Of a stretch of DNA of 64,000 bases, positions 22,701 to 33,613 are shown one piece after another; the stretch's first letter is position 1; every line of letters begins with the position of its first letter. This DNA comes from Deuterostichococcus epilithicus. Taxonomy: Eukaryota > Chlorophyta > Trebouxiophyceae > Prasiolales > Stichococcaceae. The stretch lies in NCBI GenBank assembly GCA_033439295.1, contig JAVTLE010000001.1, forward strand, positions 186,001 through 250,000, in the 5' to 3' direction. The translations under genes were made by a program, and so were the position numbers. Below the pieces are notes generated by a model, which worked only from the letters and a program-made list of their open reading frames with translations, had not been told where the DNA came from and searched no databases.

Positions 22701-25700
22701 GCACATCGCAGCGACGTTCGACCTGATTTAACCAATGTCTCTGCATGGCATCGCAGGCGCCAGCCGCAAGGGTCCTATCGAGCCCCCGGCGCCGGCGGGT
22801 GCGCCCTATGGCTGCGCGCCAGACGAGGGCTGACACCAAAGCTAAGATTGAAACTGAAATTGATGTGTGTCCAGGTGGCGCCCATCGGCGTTCCCTACTG
22901 GTTCCTGCCGGACGAGGACGGCGCCATGACGCCTGCCACATACGCGGAGATGGCGGACACCAGCGACGTGCACCTCAAGGTGTGTGATGGTCGTCTCCTT
23001 CCAACATGCCGCTGCATGCTTGAGAACCTTTGCTACAGGCACCGTCCTGGAATGACACCTGAGACCCTGCTCCGAGGTGGCCGACATCAGCGACACCTGG
23101 CTCCGGGTCGGATGTCTTTGCCGGTTGGTGTCAGAGAACTTCAGCCAGATGCTGCTTGACCCTGCGCCCAGCCATGACGAGATTGTCAACTCGACCTCAG
23201 GGAATAGCAGTGCATTTGCTTGGCTTTTAGAAAACAGTTGCAGCCGGAACACATATACAAACCCGGCTTGCCCGAATGCATACTCGCACAGGATGCTGCG
23301 TCTTGGGCGTTCCCACGGGGCTTCCAGGCGCCGCAGAAGACCTCCCGTCGCGACCGCCTGCTAGCCTTCCTACGCGGCGGCAGCTCTGGTAGCAGTCCCA
23401 GGGCAGCTGGAAGCAGCAGCGGCCGGCGGCTGCTGAACGGCGGCGGACAAGGCGGCGGCCGCTCGGGCGTCAGCGGCGGCGCGGGCGCCGGCCCTAACGG
23501 CGTGGCTTTCAGCGGCTTCAGCAGCTTCAGCAAGACGCCGCAAGGCAGCTCTGTCGACTCCATAGCACAGCCGCCTCTGCTGCAGGCTGCGCCGCCGGGG
23601 TCGGCTCCAGCAGTCCCCGCAGGGCCCCCCAGCGGTTGGCAGCTGACATCACAGCACTGGCAGGCCGAAGCTGTCGATCAGCGTCACCAGCGCTCAGCTT
23701 CAGCAGAGGCCACGGTGCAAGACTCGTCGGCACTGGTCGCTGAGAGGCTGGGGGCGCCACCTGTCAATGCCTCGCACTGTGCCACTGGCAGTCAGGGCAC
23801 CGCGCTGGCGGCTGCAGCACGGAGCGGCAGCTTTCCAAGCGGCGGACTGCGGCAGTCCTTTGGCCATGTGGTCAACCCCAGTGGCAATGACGGACGCGGC
23901 AGCAGCATTGGCGGCGTCGGCAGCGGCAGCGGCAGCGGCAGTGGCGGCGGTTCCGCCCACCCAACGTCGCAGCTCAGCTGCCGCACATCTGCAGGTGCCG
24001 GGCTGCAGAGCGGCACACTCTCGCCGGTATGGAGAGCATCCACTGGCTCAGCAGACGGGCACGTTCCCGACAAGCCAGCCGACTGCGCAAGCTTCATCCG
24101 CGCTGGCAACAGCGACGGCGGCAGCAGCAGCACGGGGACATTTACTGACCTGCCGCCGCGGCCTACTTGCAGCACCTCTGCGTGTGCAGCTGCGCTGCCA
24201 CAGCTGGCAGAGTTCAGAGGCGGCAGCAGCGGCGGCGTGCCGCCTTCGGCCCCTCCGCCACCCGCCGCTGGCTGCTTCGTGGCGGCGCCGCTGTCGCCGG
24301 ACGGCCTGCTGCTTCCGGGCGGCGTTCCGCGCTCCGAGGGTTGCACCCCCACCAGCCCGGCCGGTGAGTTTGCTGATCTGGAGACTTTCTGTCTTCGCAC
24401 CAGAAGGACCCTGTGCTCGACCCTCGGCTGTCATGGACACCGCTATCTCAGCGTCAGCAGAGATATTGGGTCGTGTGGTAGCAGAGCACCGTGCTATGGC
24501 TTGCACGTCTGCTGCCATCATGTCTGCTCTGGTGCGAGGCTCTGATGCAAGGCCGGCCTGAGTGCTGCCAGCGAAGGCGCTATCATAGTGCGGACTCGGG
24601 CTCGGCAGAGCGCATCCCATGTGACGGCTCGTGCAGGGCACAGCGCTGTGGACATGCGCCCCTTGGAGGCCCGCCAGATGACGCCGCCGCCGGGGTCCGC
24701 GGCCACCGCCGCTGCGGTGGCAGCGCTGTCGGCGTCAGGCGACGTCGAGGAGGGCCGCCCTGGCGCCGGCGGCACGGTGGCGGCGCCTGCCAAGCCGCGC
24801 CGCGGCCTCCATCGGTGGGCATCAGGTACGTGGGAGGGTGGGAGTCAGGGTGGCGTTTTGCAGTTTCGCTGGCGGCTCTGTGGATCCGTGTCCAGCAGCC
24901 GAGGCGTAACGCCGGCAGGTGCCTTATGTGACAGCCCGCGCGTGTTTTCGGTTAGCTACATGCACTGGCGGTGATTTCAGAGGTGGAGCGACTGCTTCCT
25001 GTTTCCGAGTGGCCCCAGCACCTCTATGGCTTTGCGCATCAACCCCACGCTAGCTAGCTGCAGACATTTGTGTCGCACTGGAAGTTGCTGTGTATGGCGC
25101 TGGCACTGTGGAAATCGCCGTCTGTCCCAGCTGCAGGCAAGCTGCGCCGCGGCAGACCTGGCGGCGATGGCGGAGGCGCTGGCGGCGGCGGCGGCGGTGG
25201 CAGCACCCGTTCCATGCGTGTGGCCAGGGAGCGCAGTCAGGTGAGTAGAACGACATCATCACCGCATAGGGCGGGGATTGCAGTTCTGGCTGTGCTGGCC
25301 CCTGAGTCCGTGTCAAAGTGCATCGTGGGGCAGTGCTGTGAGCTTTGCACGTTCATCCGGCAAGCACTGCTGAGATTGGCGCCTGGCAGCCTGATCTCAC
25401 TCGCAGTCCGCTGCACCCAATTTGCTGCATTACCTCCACTCCGCCAAAGCTGGGCCGACCCCTGCAGATTTCCCGTAGCCTCCACCAGTCGGGGATGTCG
25501 TGTCTGCTGTCATTCCGCTTGATGTATGCTGCCACAGGCACTAGTGCGGACACGCGTGGAGCCCAAGACCTTCTTCGCCAACGAGCGCACCTTCCTGCAG
25601 TGGTGGGCATGGCAGGCACCCCTTGCATGGCAGCAGCGGCCACTGTCGCCTGGGCACATTGATTGAGCGGCAACCGCACGGCACGGCATTCAAAGTCGGT

Positions 25701-26989
25701 GCAGATGCACCTGTGACTGTCTGACAGGGGCTGCCATTCTGCCGCTTGGCTGTCCTCTTGATGCCAAGTAAGCGGGGTGGCGGTGTGCACACCGGACGAA
25801 GCTGCTTTGGGTGGGGTGCACGTGTGCACGCAGCGCCGCATGGTGGAATTGACTGACTTGGTTTGTCCCGCTGCAGGCTGCAGATCTCGGTCCTCATCAT
25901 GCTCATGGTGCAGTCCCTGCGGCAGCGACTGCCGCCTGCGGCAACCTGCCTTGCACGCTGGCTGCTGTTGCATGCATGTACCATGCGCTCTGGCTTCTTG
26001 AGCAGGGACAGATCCTGGGGTCGTCTATCAACAGACGGACAGCTACATTCAGCGGCGACAGCCTCCGTGTCTGACACTGCTCAACCAGCCATCCTCCTTT
26101 CGCACTTGACACCTTCGTTGATGCTTTGGCAAGGCTGATAAGTTGCTGTACTTACGGTATGCTGCCGTATTTCCGTGTGCAGGCGCTGTCGCTACTGGGT
26201 GGGTCCACTCTGTCAGGTTCCATCTCAGGGTCCGGCGGCAATGCCATCGCCACCAATGTTGCATCCAAGGTATGGCACCATCAGGCCAGTAGGTTTTCTG
26301 ACTCGCAGCACTGCCTGACGGACGCTGCATGACGCTGCCCTCCCGTCTGTGCTTGCCTGAGCTGCGCCTGCCGCCGCTGTACGTACGTATGGCAGACAGG
26401 GACTTCGGCTGCATTGCCGGGCGCATTGTCAGGCTGCCTCTGCGACCTTGCGCCGTCAGACTGTCTTACGTATGGATTTACCAGGCATACACTGTTATTG
26501 TGGGGCTAATTTTGTGCACTGAATCTCAGCAATCCTTGCTGCGGCTCTGCAGATTGCGGGCCTGGTCATCGCCCCTGTCGCCTTCATCTTCATACTGTAC
26601 TCGCTATTCATGTACAAGAAGCGCACCATCCAGGTGACGCGATGAGGATCGAGGGGGGAGCATCCGTGGTCGAGGCTGCATTGTCTGGGCCACCGCGCAG
26701 CCTCTGGCCATCCGGCCGCAGCATCCCAGCGATGCCACCCTGTACCAATCCGACACCACCAGCACAGCAGGCTGCTGGCGCACTTGACTAGAAAACGGTT
26801 TCTGGTGCATCTCTGCACGATGGTCACAGTAGACCTCTTGAGTCGACTGCCTGTTGCCTGCAGATCCTGCGGCGGCAAAGTGTCCGCTACGATGACCAGA
26901 AGGGGCCCGTGCTCCTGGTGTTCCTGCTGGCCTGCGCGCTCATCGCTGCCACCGTCATCACCGCCAAATCAGCCTTTGGCAGCGTGTGA
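16733..26989 (+). CDS. VTC4: VTC4-type polyphosphate polymerase (SPX, VTC, DUF202)
   Basis: Predicted catalytic subunit of the vacuolar transporter chaperone complex, which makes polyphosphate from ATP and moves it into acidocalcisomes or vacuoles. The SPX region (exons 16733-16920, 17305-17480, parts near 17.7 and 18.0-18.3 kb) shows QFAHSYLRRAALQAALG and FIDALNAELGRVRRFIAARS, which would sense inositol pyrophosphates. VTC domain: KFWAHPAVIPALQ (to 19441), VIRHLPILVFGRRRSDRL (about 19756-19822), a microexon at 20137-20164, LVRVRWYGRR and LWVERKTHCERWTG (20650-20797), 21005-21136, ALRVSIDTELTFTK (about 21490-21589), VVEIKVQG (about 21951-22107), VPMFSKYAHAAALLF (near 22400). These hold the basic Arg/Lys pairs and the Glu typical of the tunnel. 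A disordered Ser/Gly/Ala linker follows (about 23.3-24.8 kb). DUF202: LVRTRVEPKTFFANERTFLQ (25538-25602), then exons 25877-25906, 26183-26269, 26553-26633, 26864-26989 with three membrane helices. The first exon is missing from the model. Confidence 0.9.
20023..20078 (+). repeat. Short tandem duplication in a VTC4 intron
   Basis: Two imperfect copies of a unit of about 28 bases containing gtatgtgctcaggtgaca lie side by side, directly before the 28-base microexon. Each copy carries a tcag followed by gtgaca, so the repeat offers extra acceptor- and donor-like sites. Confidence 0.7.
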
Positions 26990-27761
26990 AGGACGGGCTG
27001 CGAAGGGCCACATGTGACGAAGTCCTGGCGGCAGCCTGAGGGGGCTTGCGAGCGGCGGCGGGAGGGCTGCTGCGAAAGGGAGGCCGGGGCACGGCAGTGT
27101 TGACGCACCTCAGGTCGCAGCCGTCTGCTTGTGGACGGAGGTTTTGACGGCGCCTCCGGATGCGCCTCCTGCCGTCACCTTGTTGACGCCGCCCGCCAAG
27201 GCAGGCAGATTGTGTTGAGAGTTTCGTCTGACTTGACTCAGCAACAGTCAGTCAGGCATAGCAGGGTTGTATCCAGTAGGATCAGGTCCAGTGTTCAAGC
27301 AAGCAGACTGATGAATGCGTAGGAGCTCCTGACACAGGTATTGCTGAACTGTAGAACTATGTTGCTTTCGTTCTGAGTTTCATTTGATGCAGTATCGGTA
27401 GCGGTCGGAGGCCAGTTGCAGACGTGTCGGCATTTTAAATTGCATGTCATTGCCGTCATTAGCTCGGGTGCATGGGGCGGAGAGGGTATATTGCAAGTGT
27501 GCTGCTGCAATTTCTGCATTGGCCGCCACACACTGCAGCGGGCGGCCGCTACAACTTCTGCCCCGCAAATGCAATGCTTGGGATGTCCTGTAGAGGCTGG
27601 GGAATTTACAGTGCAGTATCCTTGTCTCACACGGGGGCAATCCTCTCACAGGCTCCACCACCACGCACGCTTGTCTCCGTGGCCCCCTGCGTATCGCCGC
27701 CGCTGATGCAGACTTCATCTTCAATGCTACAGGCGCCGCTGCGGCAGCCTAGATCCATGAA

Positions 27762-27762
<1 letters not shown>

Positions 27763-27860
<98 letters not shown>
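27763..27860 (+). repeat. (CTG)n trinucleotide repeat, about 33 copies
   Basis: An uninterrupted CTG/CAG run of about 98 bases. It lies about 0.8 kb after the VTC4 stop and 0.4 kb before the HSP20 start, so it is probably UTR or intergenic. It opens long poly-Cys or poly-Gln frames, which I do not regard as genes. Confidence 0.95.
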
Positions 27861-28090
27861 ACAGACGACGGAGCTTGGCCAAGTGGCACATGAGCGTTGC
27901 CATTTGATGCGATGCTGTCGACCGCGCATATTAGCACGCATTCCAGCGCTGCGCATGCCTGCGGCACCACGTAGACGGGTCAGCACAGCCCGGCGCCGCG
28001 CATGAGGCGATTGTTTGCTTTGCTGCCAAGTCTGATGAGCTTTGCGTCGCACTAAATGAGCTAGCGATCACTTCCCGCTGGCTGCCGGTC

Positions 28091-28101
28091 CAGAAATTTC
28101 C
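28091..28101 (+). promoter_or_regulatory. HSE: Heat-shock-element-like site 1
   Basis: The sequence cagaaatttcc contains GAA-nn-TTC, the inverted pair that heat-shock factor binds, about 200 bases upstream of the HSP20 start. It is a two-unit match; a full element usually has three or more units. Confidence 0.5.
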
Positions 28102-28154
28102 AACACCCTCCAGACTTTTCTCGGACCATCGAGATCTGAGATCTTGCCGAATCG

Positions 28155-28164
28155 CGAAGTTTCA
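28155..28164 (+). promoter_or_regulatory. HSE: Heat-shock-element-like site 2
   Basis: The sequence cgaagtttca contains GAA-nn-TTC about 140 bases before the HSP20 start codon. A further GAA lies at 28149-28151, but the spacing is two bases too long for a perfect third unit. Confidence 0.5.
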
Positions 28165-28300
28165 GCAACCCTCAAATCGCAGCGCGGCCTGGTTGCTCAC
28201 CAATTTCACAGCTTCCAACGCTCTCTACTCTCCCCGACAACTCGCACCAGCTTCGTACCTGCCTTCCGCTGTGCATTCTGTTGACATCAAGGATTGGATC

Positions 28301-30305
28301 ATGAGCACGATTATGCGTGGATTCCTGCGCCCTGCACTTATGGGGTCGCAAAATTTGCCTGCACGCCTCGTACGTCCATTCCGCGTGCCCTTCAGCGGCG
28401 TCAGGACCGCTGTGGCTCAAAGTACCGCGGCAAACTCGCAGCACTCGCAGCAGGTACGTCGTCCTGCCACCGCCCGTCAACATGTTGCCTCGTAGATCGT
28501 AGCGGGAGCTTGAATAAGCCTGTCCATTCTTGAAACTTAAGCCGGACACGCGTATGCAACTGCTTGCGCGAGCTCAAGGTCCACATGTGTGCAGTGTGCT
28601 GTCTTCATGTGCTGATACCATGGCCACGAGGAAGCCGAGTGATGGAACCCCCTGCCTAGTATGCTAACTAAGATTGCAGACGCCTCTATGTTGAAGACGA
28701 TCCGCTTGATGGCACGCGACTGCACGATGCAGGTGCCTGTGCAGCAGCAGGCGCGCCAGCAGCCGGCGGCCCCACAACAGCAGCGGCAGCAGCAGGCGCA
28801 GCAGGCACAACGCGCGCAGCGGCAGTCGCCATCCGGGCAGCAGCAGGCGGGCGCGCGGCTGCGCCAGTCCGCGCCTTTCATTGCGTTGTCGCCGCTGGCG
28901 GACTTTGGCTCCGTCGCCCCCGGGTTTGGCCGTGTCGGCGGCTTCCTGCGCTCGATCGAAGACGAGATGGAATCAATGATGCAGGCAAGCGCAGGCAATG
29001 GAACCTCCATTCATTTGTGCAAACTGAATCACCCTCAAGTTGCACCAAATCACATGGTTATCGGTGGCCTGCTTCACGCACGCACCTACCCTGCTGAGGG
29101 TCTGGAAGCTTCCGCTGCCAAGGCATTACTGATGCACCACATCAACCAACCTACATCCAGGGCGTTCAGGCGTCACATGTCACCGGCTGAGACAGTGATG
29201 AAGTGTGAAGGCGCTGTTCTCACACTGCTGTGCGCTGCTTGCAGGCGCTGTCTACTGGCGACGACGACATGGCGGCCGCCCCTTCCACAAGCAACCTGCA
29301 GGGCATTGCTGTGCCCCTCCAGGTGCGCCTGAAATCAACACATTCTGCAGGATAACTTGCTCCAGGAAGCCATCTGTCTCCATGCCCATTGGCATCCGCC
29401 ATTGCTGGCCTGTGCATATTACTGCTGCTGCTGCAGCTGCTTTTGCACCAAACGCAATTCTGCACCTGCTGGGACAGGCTCGCAAACACATTAGGTCGAA
29501 GAGGCGTCCTGACTTTCCTTTTGAACATCTACAGGTGGACATTCGTGAGATAGACAAGGAGATCGTCATCAAGGCCGACACCCCGGGCATGACAGGTGCC
29601 GACGTGAAGGTGGGCGCACTTTGCTGCCGGCAGTCTGGCGGCTTGTACAGCCTGCAGGCGTTTTCAGGCTTATTCACTCGACAGGATTGGTACTACATGT
29701 GCCGGCTGCATCGTTGTGCATGCCTGGTAGCCGTTCAAGCGAGCTGACTCTATCTGGGTTCCAATGTGGGCGGCAGCTGCATTGCTTGCTGCCTGCTTGC
29801 AGACCCCCCCTCCAGCGAAACATTGTCGTGTAGCTGATCTTGCCCGCTGTGATGCAGGTGACATTCGAGCCGGAGTCGAGGGTGCTAAACATTTCGGGCG
29901 AACGCGCCTCGGAGCACACTGACAAGGACGAGTCCAGCGGCTTCACGCGCATTGAGCGCCGCTTCGGCGCCTTCCAGCGCCGCTTCAAGCTCCCGCCAAA
30001 CGCCGACGCTGCCAGCATCACCGCCAAGGTGAGTGCCACACACTTCTGAGCCTTCCGCCACTGCTGCTGCCAAACTGACGCAAATTTTCGCTGGCATCGT
30101 ATGACTGAAAGTCGTGCCGATATCATGGTGCTGTACACTACACTTGCTGTGATGCCTGTCGCACCATTGTATTCCCGCCGCTCATGAAGGTCCCGACACT
30201 CATCATCCCGTGCCATCCGTGCAGGTCGTCAACGGCGAGTTGGAAATCCGTGTGCCGAAGACGGAGACCGCAAGCGGCAACCACCAGGAAATCCCTGTCA
30301 GCTGA
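28301..30305 (+). CDS. HSP20: Small heat-shock protein (HSP20/alpha-crystallin), organelle-type
   Basis: ATP-independent holdase that binds unfolding proteins under heat stress. Six exons in consistent phase give 269 residues: 28301-28453, 28733-28984, 29245-29322, 29535-29609, 29858-30028, 30225-30305. The N-terminus (MSTIMRGFLRPALMG, Arg-rich, few acidic residues) looks like a mitochondrial or chloroplast transit peptide. Exon 2 encodes a Gln/Ala/Arg-rich arm (QQQARQQPAAPQQQRQQQ) followed by SIEDEMESMMQ. The alpha-crystallin domain spans about residues 155-265: VDIREIDKEIVIKADTPGM, VLNISGER, FGAFQRRFKLPPNAD, and ASITAKVVNGELEIRVPK, which matches the A-x(n)-G-x-L signature with GEL in place of GVL. 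The donor after exon 2 is GC (gcaagc). Two heat-shock-like sites lie upstream. The transit peptide suggests an organelle form; which organelle is not clear. Confidence 0.92.
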
Positions 30306-30940
30306 GCTGCCTCGCATAGACTCTTCAAAGTCAATTTCGCAAGGCGTAAAAACCACAGCAAACCACAGCACCTGTGAGGACTGATCAGCTGGAACGTGTT
30401 TTGAGATTGTGGTTGGCTCAAAAGTGTATGGAGCGGGCCTGTACGTTGCGCTGTTGTCCTGTGTGCGTTGTAAACTCACATTTGCATGTTTAGGGTTGAT
30501 GATATCTGAATTGGTAATTCGGCGGCAAAACCCGCTACAGTGCCAGAAACATAATACAGAATGTCTTCTCCTCAGTTATGGTACATCGGAGGTAACAACT
30601 GAATGTGGAACCAAATGATCCGAAGCAGCAAAGAGACCCTGCCGAAGTCAATTTGCCTCCACCTCCTATGTTACTGCTACTGCCTCTGTGGACCTATCCC
30701 CCCCTCCTAGGTTCTGTCACGTTTCATCGTCGACCGCTATCATGCTGGGATATGGACCCTCCAAGCGTGGCTGCCGCTGCTGCTGGCGCCGGTGACGTTG
30801 TTGCTGCGGCGGCATCCGACTCCGGCCCCGTCGTCGTGCTGTGTGACAGGGGCATGTCGGACAGACCACCGTCACCCATTGCGGCAACGCGATCCAGCCC
30901 ACTCCCACCGACTGCCACCGCTGGCCTCTGAGGCTCCGCC
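30306..30940. other. Convergent 3' region between HSP20 and GNAT genes
   Basis: The two genes converge here. A TGTAA, the usual green-algal poly(A) signal, occurs near 30469, about 165 bases after the HSP20 stop; it is a candidate only. No coding block was recognised. Confidence 0.45.
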
Positions 30941-32531
30941 TCAGCCGGCGGGTGGTCCAGCATCAGTGTTGACGGCGCCGGCGGCGGGGCGCCCCATGAG
31001 GAACACCGGGAATCCGCCATGCCATGTCTCAATGTCGCGGAACCCGTGGCGCAGGTACAGGGGCCGGCTGCGGGGCGTACTGGCCTGCGGCCATCAGCAA
31101 AAGTGCACTTGAAGGTGACGCTTGGGATGTCGTGGGTCGCAGAGCAGGGGATGTGCGACACCCAAATTCCCGACCGGTCCTTGCTCCAGTGCCCAGTTTC
31201 GCCCAGAGCCTGTGCGCTGCCGGGCCGCCAATGCCCACGATGGGCGGCGGCAGCAGGAGCGGGGGGGTCTGTTAGCTCCTTGGGGAGCCTGTTGGCCCCT
31301 GAGCCCGCGCCCAGCAACGAGTCAGCACCCAGCGCCCGTCTGCGCATTTCAGCCGCTGGGCCGGGGCGCTGCTGCGCCAGGCCCGCCATCATCTCCAGCA
31401 GCCTCTATGCCCACAGACGCGCTCGCCTGTTCAAGAACTATCCATGGCGTGTTTGCCTTGAAACCCTGCATTTCGTGGGGGTGTGGGTGCGCGGAAAAGG
31501 CACCTCCAGGTAGGCGGGCAGGCCGCGCTCGTCGGCGTACTGCAGCACCCTCGCCAGCAGCCGTGCGCCGAGACCTCGCCCCTGGCACCCCGGCCGCGCG
31601 CCAACCAGCACAACGTGCACGAAGGGCCCGTTCGCCTGCAGCGCACCAGGTGCTGTTTGTGATTCTTGTTCTGGCAGCGTCCAGAAGTCGGCTGTTTATC
31701 GAGGCTATCCTTACTCGCAGTGTCGGGGCGAGGCAGCTGCACCCTGCGCTGTCGACCAGCATGCGCGCAGGGTGGTGCACGCCCGGCATGCGCTGACGAC
31801 ACCTGAGCCTGGCGCCCCAGGCCCAAGGGGTGGGAGGAAGGAGTTTGAGAGCTGCCGGTTTGCCGAGCATCTGGCAGCCACGGCGCTGGAGTGCCTGGCG
31901 GCTGGCTGCATCGGCGTCTGCGGCGTCTCGTGCTCGGCGACGCACAAACATGCAGCATGCAGCGTCCTTAATCCCGACTGGCCTCCGAGAAACGAGCCGG
32001 TTCGACGAAGTCTGTCGCTCACCTGAAGGAACTGGTGCTTTTTGGCATGGAGGTAGTCTCCGTAGGCCGCGAGCGCGGCCCACTTGCCGGGCGGCACTGA
32101 GCCCAGCAGCAGTCTGATGCCCCACCACTTGGCCTCCAGCCAGCTGAGCTGCGATGCAACACGGTCGGTGCACTTGCACAGAGAGGACACTGGAGGCGCT
32201 CTGATGAAAGAGGAAAGGTGAGCCAACAGCATCGTCGAAGGCTCAGGCACTCAGGCTGTCTGAAACCCGGCGGATGGTCCAGAGCTGGTGGCTATATTGA
32301 CTGCAGACATTTGGCATCGTGACATGTTCGGCCACGAGCTGTTGAGCTAGTTACCTTCTGCTGCGGGTAGACGTTTGCAATGATGGCCGCCTCGCCGCCC
32401 TTTGCCACAAAGTTCAGGCTGGGGTCGCTGCCAAAAATGTATTGCCGCGCGTATATCGACCAGAACGCGCGCTGCGCTGCGTCCGTCTCCTTTGCAAAGT
32501 GCACGCTCGTTGGGTCCGCACCCTCAAAGGC
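30941..32531 (-). CDS. GNAT-family N-acetyltransferase (5' end incomplete)
   Basis: Predicted acetyl-CoA-dependent N-acetyltransferase with unknown substrate. Exons (minus): 32531-32355, 32149-32023, 31635-31504, 31084-30941, all joined in phase 0. The first encodes FEGADPTSVHFAKETDAAQR and FVAKGGEAAIIANVYPQQ, the N-terminal helices and start of the sheet. The second has SWLEAKWWGIRLLLGSVPPG. The third holds the acetyl-CoA loop VLVGARPGCQGRGLGARLL, with the Q/R-x-x-G-x-G/A signature, then VLQYADERGLPAYLE. The fourth gives ASTPRSRPLYLRHGF, the usual late GNAT motif, ending at a TGA at 30941-30943. The residues before FEGADP come from an upstream exon that I could not fix. A diverged copy of the first listed exon lies at about 33440-33613. 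Confidence 0.82.
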
Positions 32532-33439
32532 CTGCGCATTCGACAAGTTTCTCCTGGATCATGGAGTACCATGCTGCTGCGTGCACGCGGGCGATACTGG
32601 CCAGAGCTGCCCCCAGCGGGCACCTACTGGCCGCGGCATTATGTACTGCGGGTCCAGGCTTGGCAAGACACATCTGAGGACATCGCATCTGGCACAATTG
32701 CCCGGAAATCTACCCACTGCTTGCAAGTTTGTCTGTTCTGTCGACCAGGTGCTCTGCTCAGCGCTGGCGTCGGCGACGCACCGCTACAAAGGTGTCCACT
32801 GCGAGCTCTGTGGCTGGTCCACGAGCCCCGAACTGCATGAGTTCGCCTTCCGCCTTCATTACGCCCTCCATCGCCATCGAGCCTGACACCCCGCGCGCAT
32901 GCGCGGAGACGTCGGTTCTGAAGTTCAGATCTGAATGTCCAGATCTGGGGTTGTATGCAGCTGATTTACGGACAGCAGTCTTCGCGTAAGGGATGTTTCT
33001 TTCGCTGTGAGCAGTGACTTGCAGTGCTGAAAGTCGCGTCGAGCAGCGAAGTCGGGAGCTAGCTTCAGCAGTTCAGCCCAGCATGGTGTCATGCTGGGCA
33101 GTCGTCACGCAAGTGTAGACATGCGCCGCGGTACATTCCGCCATGTAGACCAGCCGCTTAATACTGTCCAACGACAGAAAAGGCCCTTGACTCGAGGGTC
33201 AGGCTGACACGAAGTGTCCCAGGTGCGCTAGACGGTGGCTGCAGGGGTCAGTATCATCAGGCCAGGGCTATCGCAAAACTTGTTGGGCAAGGCAGTGTGC
33301 CATCTCGTGTCCTTTTGCTTCCAGCCCCCAGCGCCTTGAAGTTGCCTGGCGACACCGTCAGACATCATGCAGCAGTGATTGGACTCATCAGGAGCTCTTG
33401 TCATGGCCTGCTGCTGCTGCCGGCGCAGCCCACCTGGTC

Positions 33440-33613
33440 TGTGGGAGCACACGGGCTATCACGGCGGCCTCTCCGCCCTGTGTCACGAGGTTGAGGCGCG
33501 GCTCGGCGTCGGAGCAGTCGGCAGCGATCAGGATCCGCCAGAAGGACCGCTGAGCGTCGTCGCTCGCACCCGCAAAGTGCAGGCTCGTCGGGTCGGCGCC
33601 GGCCAGCGCCTGC
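33440..33613 (-). pseudogene. Diverged copy of the GNAT N-terminal exon
   Basis: Encodes LAGADPTSLHFAGASDDAQR followed by LNLVTQGGEAAVIARVLPQ, collinear and almost equal in length with the GNAT exon at 32355-32531. It follows the same kind of acceptor (tgcgcag). None of the later GNAT exons was found between it and the intact gene. The best-placed donor (ccag before gtgggc) leaves a different phase from the intact exon, so simple mutually exclusive splicing does not fit without another donor. It may be a partial gene duplicate or an exon of a second gene. Confidence 0.6.

Larger units (their letters stand above)
26990..28300. other. Intergenic region between VTC4 and HSP20
   Basis: Holds the VTC4 3' flank, a long CTG repeat and the HSP20 promoter. 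Apart from the listed repeat and heat-shock-like sites, I see no conserved coding block. Confidence 0.6.

Noticed and set aside
23220-24545. 441-codon open frame as an independent gene
   Set aside because: Its Ser/Gly-rich text lies between VTC and DUF202 exons of one gene and is best read as the linker of that protein.
27628-28052. Long minus-strand frame with polyglutamine over the CTG repeat
   Set aside because: The frame is open because of the repeat; flanking text has no domain and no splice partners.
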